DNA of 58,161 nt, taken from contig JBBHKE010002865.1 in assembly GCA_037447655.1 (NCBI GenBank), positions 36,375 to 94,535 on the forward strand. Direction: 5' to 3'. The stretch is from Zygnema cylindricum. Taxonomy: Eukaryota; Streptophyta; Zygnematophyceae; Zygnematales; Zygnemataceae. Made by a program: the position numbers and the translations under genes. Of the stretch, positions 52,501 to 58,161 are shown one piece after another. How positions within the stretch are numbered: the stretch's first letter is position 1; each line of letters opens with the position of its first letter. The notes below the pieces were generated by a model that worked only from the letters and a program-made list of their open reading frames with translations, made no database searches and was not told where the DNA came from.

Positions 52501-55074
52501 TGCAGGATGAATTCTGTGTCTAAGATGCTGGAGGCTGTTAGAGCTCTACCGGTGCATTTATTTTTGCAGTACTGGTGGCCTCATTTCATGAACTACACTA
52601 CCCATTGCCTAATGGAATTTTTATTGTGAATGCAAAATTATAGAGTAGAAAGCCGTAGTCCACTCCCTTGAATAGTGCCATTAAAGCTATTTTATGATTT
52701 TCAGCGAAAATGGTGTTGACTGAATTAGTGCTTATTAATAGCGAAGGGCAGTGTACTGTGTAAAGCTACACCGTGGTTTGGTATTAGCATTAATAACACT
52801 TTCCCGGTCCCGATTTTTCTTTTTTGAGCCGATCATAGTGTTATAACACTTATTGTTTTTTTTTAAAGCTAGTTCTTTAAACGGTTAAAAATCAGCCACT
52901 TCTTTCGGAACTGAATAGAATTATTAACGCCGATATAAACCCCATGCTAATAATTTCTTTACTCTAATAGCAAGACATAGCAAGGAATAGCAAGGCATTC
53001 TTGTCTTTTACCAAATAACGTGTCATTGCTGTTGTTCACGGACAAATGAAACCCAACTTGATTTACTTTTGCGCTTATATGTGTTTGTCATTTTTTTTTT
53101 TGTTTGTCTGCAGGCGGCCCAAGAACAGGCTGGCTTTGAAGAAGCTGTGGCTGGAGGGAGTCCGTCACATAACTTTTCAGCAATATGATATGATCAAGAG
53201 TCTGGTTGGATGGATGGATGGAGCAATTTGCAAGCAATGTCGAGAGGTTCATGTATTGCAGCAGTGTATGCACTGTGATAATCAATTTTGCAACGACTGT
53301 CGGGACTCTGATCAGGTGGGACTCTTTTCTTAATCTCTTTCTGTTAGTTTTTTGGAACCTAAAGAATTGGAATGCTGTTAAGTAAAAATCTCAGGCAATG
53401 ATCAGTTAGATGAAGCTTTAACTGATCTACCCATTTCTGAAAGGGTTTACTGCATTCAAGGGGTTGTTGTCGGATTGAACGGGATATTTTCACGGGAAAT
53501 ATGTAACGCATTATTGCCAGGGGTGTCTACACTGCCCATAGCTATTTGAGTCAATCACTGTAAAACAAGGGAGTGCTTCTTTGATAGAAAATCACAAATT
53601 AGTGTTAATAACACTTCAGTTAAGTGGCCTATAATGTGCCACGTTGCAAACCTCAAATGTTAATGTTTATAATTTACCAACTTTAGTAGTTACTTCAGAC
53701 AAGCTGTTCTTGTCTCTCTTGAGACAAATGCGAAGCAGATTTTTTAGGACTTTGACTTTTCTTTGGGTTTTTGTCCGCACTTTTTATTGCTGCAGTCTGC
53801 TTTGTTTTTTTAATTATCACAGGACTAGATCAACAAGATAATCGAGCAACAAGATATTATTAGCACTAAATTTAAACATGAAAGCTGGCCAGAAATATTG
53901 TTTGTGAATCAAATCAGTGTCACATGCGTCTTCTCGTCCACTTTTGTTCCCTTCTTCCTTACGCAGTTGGTCTCTCTTTCTGTCCCTCATTTTGGCGGGT
54001 TGGATGCCTCCTCCTTGTTCTCTACTTTTTCCTGTGTTAATTTTGTCATACTTTAGCGGTCGCTTTTTGCTGTCGCTTTCGACAAAACTTTCACCTAGCT
54101 TTGTCCTGCTGCATGCGCAAAGTATTTTAGCTATTCTTTCACAGTGTATAATATCAAGAATTCAACGCCTTAAAAAACTCAACAGGGGTAAAAACCAAAT
54201 TACGTGGAAACAAAAAGCCGAAGCATTTCGGCTTTGCCGACTTTTTTTTCATCTTTGGGAGCTTGACATTGACAGTCAATCATGTTTGTCTTCATTTCAG
54301 TGTGCAGCTTGTGGAACATCTTCTTGTCGTCAGGCTCCGTGCCCTCCAATAACCACCTGTCAAGCTTGCGATGAGTCATTCTGTCGAGGTTGCCGTACTA
54401 TCTGGTAAGTTTCAGGACTTCAAGTGCCAATTTGTAGCATAGCTCAAATGTGTGAAATCAACTGGAAACGCTATATATGGTTACCCTGTACTATATGCTT
54501 ATGTAACGGGTATTTTGGGTATAATACACGTAGAGTACGAGGGAACAACACAGAGCGTTTCCAATTGTTTTTGCACATTTGAACTATGATTTGGTGTTGT
54601 GACTTGTCATTGCCTTGTTGGATTTTTTCCAGAAATAATATTTCATTTCCAGCTTCTTGTAAGAGTGACTTTACAATTGTTCGGATACTTTTGGTGTGAT
54701 GCGACAAGATTTGGAAGTTGAATCTTTCATACAACACGTAGTTCAAATGTGTGAAAATAATTGGAATGGCGATATATTATTTACCTTGTACTTGTATGTA
54801 CTATGCCTGAATTGTCTCTATAGAACGCATAACCACATATACTGTTTCTGATTGTTTCCGCTATGATACAACATTCATGTGTTTCTGTGTCTAAAAAGTG
54901 TGAATTGTTTGCTCTGGTCTTTGCAGGGAGTGTGATTCCTGTTGTAGAGCATATTGCGATTCACATCTCAGCTTTACTCAATTTTGTGGCATCGGGCTAC
55001 AATACTGTGAGGCTTGTGTAGCGAGAAACAAGCTAAAACGGCCATTCTGGACTTGCATTGGATGTATGGGCTAA
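49158..55074 (+). CDS. F-box protein with C-terminal cysteine-rich (zinc-binding-like) array
   Basis: Six exons (49158-49553, 50022-50058, 50977-52075, 53114-53315, 54301-54404, 54927-55074) join with GT-AG introns and consistent phase to 661 codons. Residues ~77-125 form an F-box (VLSSDALAIIFSKL, VCKQWRTVAVTEPKLW). That domain normally binds SKP1 in SCF ubiquitin ligases. A leucine-rich-repeat-like stretch follows (residues ~145-200: CHHISDFFLDALHDCLELEEVHIG). A long disordered middle has a strongly acidic segment (DDDDVDDDEDDLYDDY). Residues 550-659 hold 23 cysteines in CX2C pairs, with a repeated C-X2-C-X4-C-X2-[CH] unit. I know no named F-box protein with this tail, so symbol and target remain open. 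Expression cannot be judged, but the clean splice sites suggest a live gene. Confidence 0.88.
49606..49778. mobile_element. MITE-like relic in intron 1 of the F-box gene
   Basis: ACTGCACCGCCCAA (49607-49620) and TTGGGCAGTGCACT (49762-49775) are imperfect inverted termini about 170 bp apart. The interior is AT-rich with TTAACTCTAATAGC. Related CTCTAATAGC...GGGCAGT ends occur near 27690, 32270, 52735 and 52970. No clear target duplication. Confidence 0.5.
50022..50058 (+). CDS. F-box gene exon 2 (37 nt micro-exon)
   Basis: The acceptor is TTGTACAG/GATGAG and the donor CCGAAA/GTAAGC. It encodes DEDVVRAIQRAE and leaves one base, so the split codon forms Arg with exon 3. Inclusion restores frame exactly between exons 1 and 3, which supports it. 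Confidence 0.8.
50289..50317 (+). repeat. G-quadruplex-prone (GGGGGA)5 tract in intron 2
   Basis: Five runs of five G separated by single A (50289-50293, 50295-50299, 50301-50305, 50307-50311, 50313-50317) lie on the sense strand of intron 2. This far exceeds the usual four-run G-quadruplex rule and would be present in the pre-mRNA. Confidence 0.9.
50977..52075 (+). CDS. F-box gene exon 3 (LRR-like start, disordered acidic middle)
   Basis: The acceptor is ACGCAG/GAGGCG after a T-rich tract, and the donor is GCCAG/GTACGC. The 1099 nt encode GVTFFSIHNCHHISDFFLDAL and further LRR-like residues. A Ser/Gly-rich stretch (GRHSVSSGRLQGFSGRYSESGGR), a basic RRSAIRDRRAKMNRK region and the acidic run follow. 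Confidence 0.88.
53114..53315 (+). CDS. F-box gene exon 4 (first cysteine cluster)
   Basis: The acceptor is GTCTGCAG/GCGGCC and the donor GATCAG/GTGGGA. It encodes a helix-rich lead (RLALKKLWLEGVRHITF) and then CKQC...CMHCDNQFCNDC, six cysteines at residues 550-573. Confidence 0.88.
54301..54404 (+). CDS. F-box gene exon 5 (second cysteine cluster)
   Basis: The acceptor is CATTTCAG/TGTGCA and the donor TATCTG/GTAAGT. It encodes CAACGTSSC...CQACDESFCRGC, eight cysteines at residues 579-609. The C-X2-C-X4-C-X2-C unit repeats that of exon 4. Confidence 0.88.
54440..54586. mobile_element. Small TIR element in intron 5 of the F-box gene
   Basis: The ~147 bp element begins TAGCTCAAATGTG and ends CACATTTGAACTA. 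The inverted arms are ~30 bp with few mismatches (AACTGGAAACGCT against AGCGTTTCCAATT). TA at both ends suggests a Stowaway-like MITE. A second partial copy starts at 54737 (TTCAAATGTGTGAAAATAATTGG). Confidence 0.65.
54927..55074 (+). CDS. F-box gene exon 6 (third cysteine cluster, stop)
   Basis: The acceptor is TTTGCAG/GGAGTG; the frame ends in TAA 55072-55074. It encodes CDSCCRAYCDSH, then CEAC and a final CIGCMG, nine cysteines plus a histidine where exons 4 and 5 have cysteine. Confidence 0.88.
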
Positions 55075-57053
55075 CTAGGAAGTCTCAATGCAAAGTGGAG
55101 GATTGTAACAGAGGTTGGCAAGACTATTGAGGCAGGAACGTGGAGCTTCTGGTGTTTATTGTCCTTAACGTCGCTACGTTTTCTATGAGTGCATTAAACT
55201 TCTGCGGAAGCAAGAAGGAAAACTTCTCCTACTTCACCAACCAGCTCGACGATATGCCGACGATATTCAATTTTGTCGTACGTTCTTTTTCTTTTCGAGG
55301 TTGAAAAGTTTGTTGGTGCTTTTCACGTTCCTTTGTGATTGTGGGAAGTAGTGTATTCATATGCCAGTGTATCCTAGGATAGCACCTTAGGATTTTGTTT
55401 CCTTGATTCCACGTTTGTTTTCATGAGCTACATGTAAACGAGCAGTATTAGTAGTTTTTTGAGGCCAAAGCTTGGGTAACATCCTCATTATGTTTGGAGT
55501 ATACCACAGTTATAAAATGCGAGAGTCTAGACCGTGGTTAAATTCAAACTTAATTATACCCGTATAATGCACGTATATGACGGAGTATATCATACACGCT
55601 TCAGTCTTGACATCAAATTACGTCTTTTGAGGTCAATAATACGTGAACTATATTTGGCGTTATTGCCGTCGACATTTCTTACTATTTGCTCGATGCCACA
55701 TATTGGCCGATGGGCGTATCTAACATCAATACGATAAACGTTAATAGTGTTGAAAAATGAAGTCTAATATAAATCTGCTACTCACTATATTTGGGTGCAG
55801 TAAATAAGATCCCTCCATTTGAATCAGATGAAATGGTTAGTGAATCCTTTAATCACTTTATTGACCCCAGAACTGAGGTCGCAGGGCAAAAGAAAAGTCG
55901 CTCCTTTAAATTTTGAATTGCATTTTAACACCTTTGTTCAACTTTTACAAAAGAATAATATGTATTATACATTCAATTTCCGTATTTAATATCTATTTTT
56001 AACTTTGGAGTAAACTTTAAGAGTAGTCATAAATTACAAGAGCTTTAGGTATCAAACATGTTTAACTTTTTGACTCTATGGTTCATAATAATGAGTAATG
56101 TCAAAAGTACTGTTATAGCGTTTTCAAATTTGATTATTGATTCTGTAATTTTGCTGTATTCTTAAATTTTCATGGTGGTTATGTACTGAGAGTGCAAAAG
56201 GTCTCTTTTGCAGACCCATGTTGTGTGATATATGTATATGTTCTTTTCATTGTGTTCAGCTCAATTGCGTTAATGGAAGTGGAAGTAATTGACTCGTATT
56301 ATGGACCTGGAATACTCATTCCGAAATGTACTTAGTGTTTCTTTTCAGTAAATAACCATTTGACGTGTATTACCAAGTGCAATGTGATATTGATATCTAC
56401 ATATTTGAGAATAAGTGAACCTGCTCAAGAAATATAGCGTTTGATGTGCAATTATTCCTGCTTTTTCTTCACGCTTACTAACAAAATTTCCCCTCGTAAC
56501 CAAAAAAAAAAGAGGGAGAGCACCTTTGGCTCTGTAAATAAACCTCTCGCGTCTGCGGAATCCTGCACAGCGGTCCTGCTAAAGAAAGTCTCACGATCCT
56601 TATCAAAGATTTTGGAGGAATGAAACCTGTTTTTCAGATTATTCACCAGCTGAGGCCCCAGACACTATCGCTTTTGTCGTTTAGCAGGCAACTAATTGCA
56701 TAACCTGAGGATCTCCTTGACAAGAGTCTGCCAGGGCAAGAAGATTAGGCGAGACATGAGTGTAAAGGATGGCTTGTTGATATTTCCTATTTTGTTGACC
56801 TTTTGCTTCGGCTGAAATCTAATAGCACCTCTTTTACGCTAACAGAAGGCACTCATTGACGATACTAGCCTGCATGGCACTGCAAGGACGGTATGTGGCG
56901 GCGTATTACACTTTTGCGGCATGCCGCAAGCCAGGCATTATGTCTGTTTCAAAGTTAGTAATTGCCGCTCTTTTAACAGTTTCTGAATCAAAATTAGGAC
57001 TTTGCCCCTTTTTTAACAGCTTCTGAATCAGCTGCAAAATACTGATTTAAAAT
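55075..57053. other. 3' UTR of the F-box gene and intergenic DNA, no further gene
   Basis: I see no coding region with support. Two structural notes: a perfect 16 bp palindrome TTGCGGCATGCCGCAA at 56914-56929, and a direct repeat of TTTTAACAG[TC]TTCTGAATCA at 56971 and 57011, offset 40 bp. No unambiguous polyadenylation site was chosen. Confidence 0.4.
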
Positions 57054-58161
57054 AATGTAATAGTGGTTAACGTAACAGGATCGGTTAATACTAAAAAAAG
57101 GGCCGACTTTATTAAAAAGCGCGATGGTAAACCATCTGAGTCCATGAGAACAAAAGGAAGTAGCATGGCAAAAACTGAAAAACTACATGTCGGGGGAAGA
57201 AACGAAGACAATAAGCAAGGCAAAAGCAACCAATAGACAAAAAGATGGCGAATAAACGGAAAACACCCAAAAAAGCGAAGAACAACAAACGAAACATCCA
57301 AGGAAAGAGCCAACGTCTATCAACAAAACCCCAACATAACTAAAAATCTATGAAAAGCAACCACGGAAGTCCCCGAACCCCGGAGGAGCACGAGGAGGGA
57401 GTTCCAGGACACGTCGACGATCCATAGCCGCAATAGACGATCCAAGGAGGATAGATGCCTGCACTCGTTGTAGGGCCACTGATAAACATTGACGGTAAAA
57501 AGAAGTAAGTACTGAAACAGAAGGGCTCCCAAGTCCCCGCCGCTCGAACGAGAGGCACCCAGAAGTACGGAGGAACTCGTCCAAAGCCACACCCAAACAA
57601 CCAAATATCTCGACCGCCATTGGAATGAATCCATCCATAACATCGGGATGGGCATAATCACGCTCCTTCCTCCTAGCCGTGTCACGTGCGGCCACACCCC
57701 CATGTCAACATGCCCGACTGACGACGGTATCAGAGGTAGGGTTCCTCGGAACAACGTCAGCAAATGTATGACGTGCACCATCAAGTAATAAAGTTTAGGT
57801 AGGTCATCCACATGAGACAAATCTGTATGAAGAGCAGAATTAAGAAATTTCGTGATATATGGATCAGAACCGAGCGGGCAACCTAACACACAAATGCCTT
57901 CGGATGGATGAGGAGTATGAAAACTAGAAGGGGAAGTGAAAGAAAGAGGAATAGGACGTGGGGAGCAAACAACACACTTAGTGGGTTGGACAGAAAGATT
58001 GAGTTCGACCAAACGATCCTTGAAGAAGTTATAGGCCGATATAAATTGGTTCCGAAGGACCAACAATGTGTGTGTCGTCTGCAATTGAAGGGAAGACGCA
58101 AGAAGGAAAAGCGGCCGCGGAAGCTCAGAGGGCCTGGTAATGAGCAAGGGCACACAGAGGG
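57054..58161 (-). pseudogene. Non-LTR retrotransposon, reverse transcriptase 3' part, frameshifted
   Basis: The minus strand enters at the window edge already inside RT. LRNQFISAYNFFKDRLVELNLSVQPTKCVV is the RT palm-end/thumb (K-C motif). GICVLGCPLGSDPYITKFL is the characteristic G-x-x-V-L-G-x-P-x-G segment of non-LTR RTs, followed by a helical thumb (57700-57850). Near 57690 the frame shifts and continues as RRKERDYAHPDVMDGFIPMAVEIFGCLG...FYRQCLSVALQRVQA to about 57390. The 3' untranslated part holds an AATAAA at 57113-57108 on the minus strand. Because of the frameshift it is not active. LINE proteins of this type could have mobilised the SINE-like elements, but nothing here proves the pairing. 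Confidence 0.8.

Noticed and set aside
53917-54408. 163-codon plus-strand frame as a separate gene
   Set aside because: Only its last part (from 54301) is coding, as exon 5 of the F-box gene; the rest is intron 4 read-through.

Overview
The window looks like a repeat-rich nuclear chromosome segment of a land plant or close streptophyte relative. The evidence is two spliced genes with GT-AG introns, a plant-type BAG co-chaperone gene ending in the WEKFD signature of plant BAG1-4 proteins, several Ty1/copia elements, and plant-type telomere heptamers (CCCTAAA) embedded in a satellite. I cannot name the species; a bryophyte-like lineage is only a guess. Coordinates for splice sites, terminal repeats and target-site duplications were read by eye, and identities were hand-counted.

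Layout. 1-16450: one uninterrupted AT-rich satellite array of about 81 units of ~203 bp, each a dimer of two diverged ~101 bp halves. 16.5-21.8 kb: wreckage of related copia elements on the minus strand: a gag-only unit, one LTR sitting between two elements, a degenerate integrase/RT fragment, a (TA)n tract and a ~300 bp polypyrimidine tract. 22.7-27.0 kb: a minus-strand BAG gene (three exons resolved, the N-terminal exon not found), with a GC-rich block at 29.2-29.6 kb that may be its 5' end. 29.65-31.2 kb: two opposite hAT-like non-autonomous elements, each with an 8 bp target duplication, the second carrying a nested TA-flanked MITE. 31.2-33.4 kb: mostly anonymous DNA with one orphan open frame.

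33.45-45.14 kb: a transposon block. It holds one full-length but pseudogenised copia element with two LTRs (33.7-39.5 kb), two more copia gag/pol relics with a second LTR family (39.6-44.6 kb), and four SINE-like elements with different tRNA-like heads and a shared 3' domain. 45.4-48.5 kb: two abutting terminal-inverted-repeat elements (one with a TTA duplication, PIF/Harbinger-like) followed by an orphan 148-codon ORF. 49.16-55.07 kb: a six-exon plus-strand F-box gene (661 aa) whose introns join in phase; it ends in a 23-cysteine array. 57.05-58.16 kb: the 3' end of a frameshifted non-LTR retrotransposon running off the window.

Only two host genes are well supported: a BAG/Hsp70 co-chaperone and an F-box (probable SCF ubiquitin ligase) subunit. 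They lie about 22 kb apart, separated by transposons, and nothing in the sequence links them functionally.
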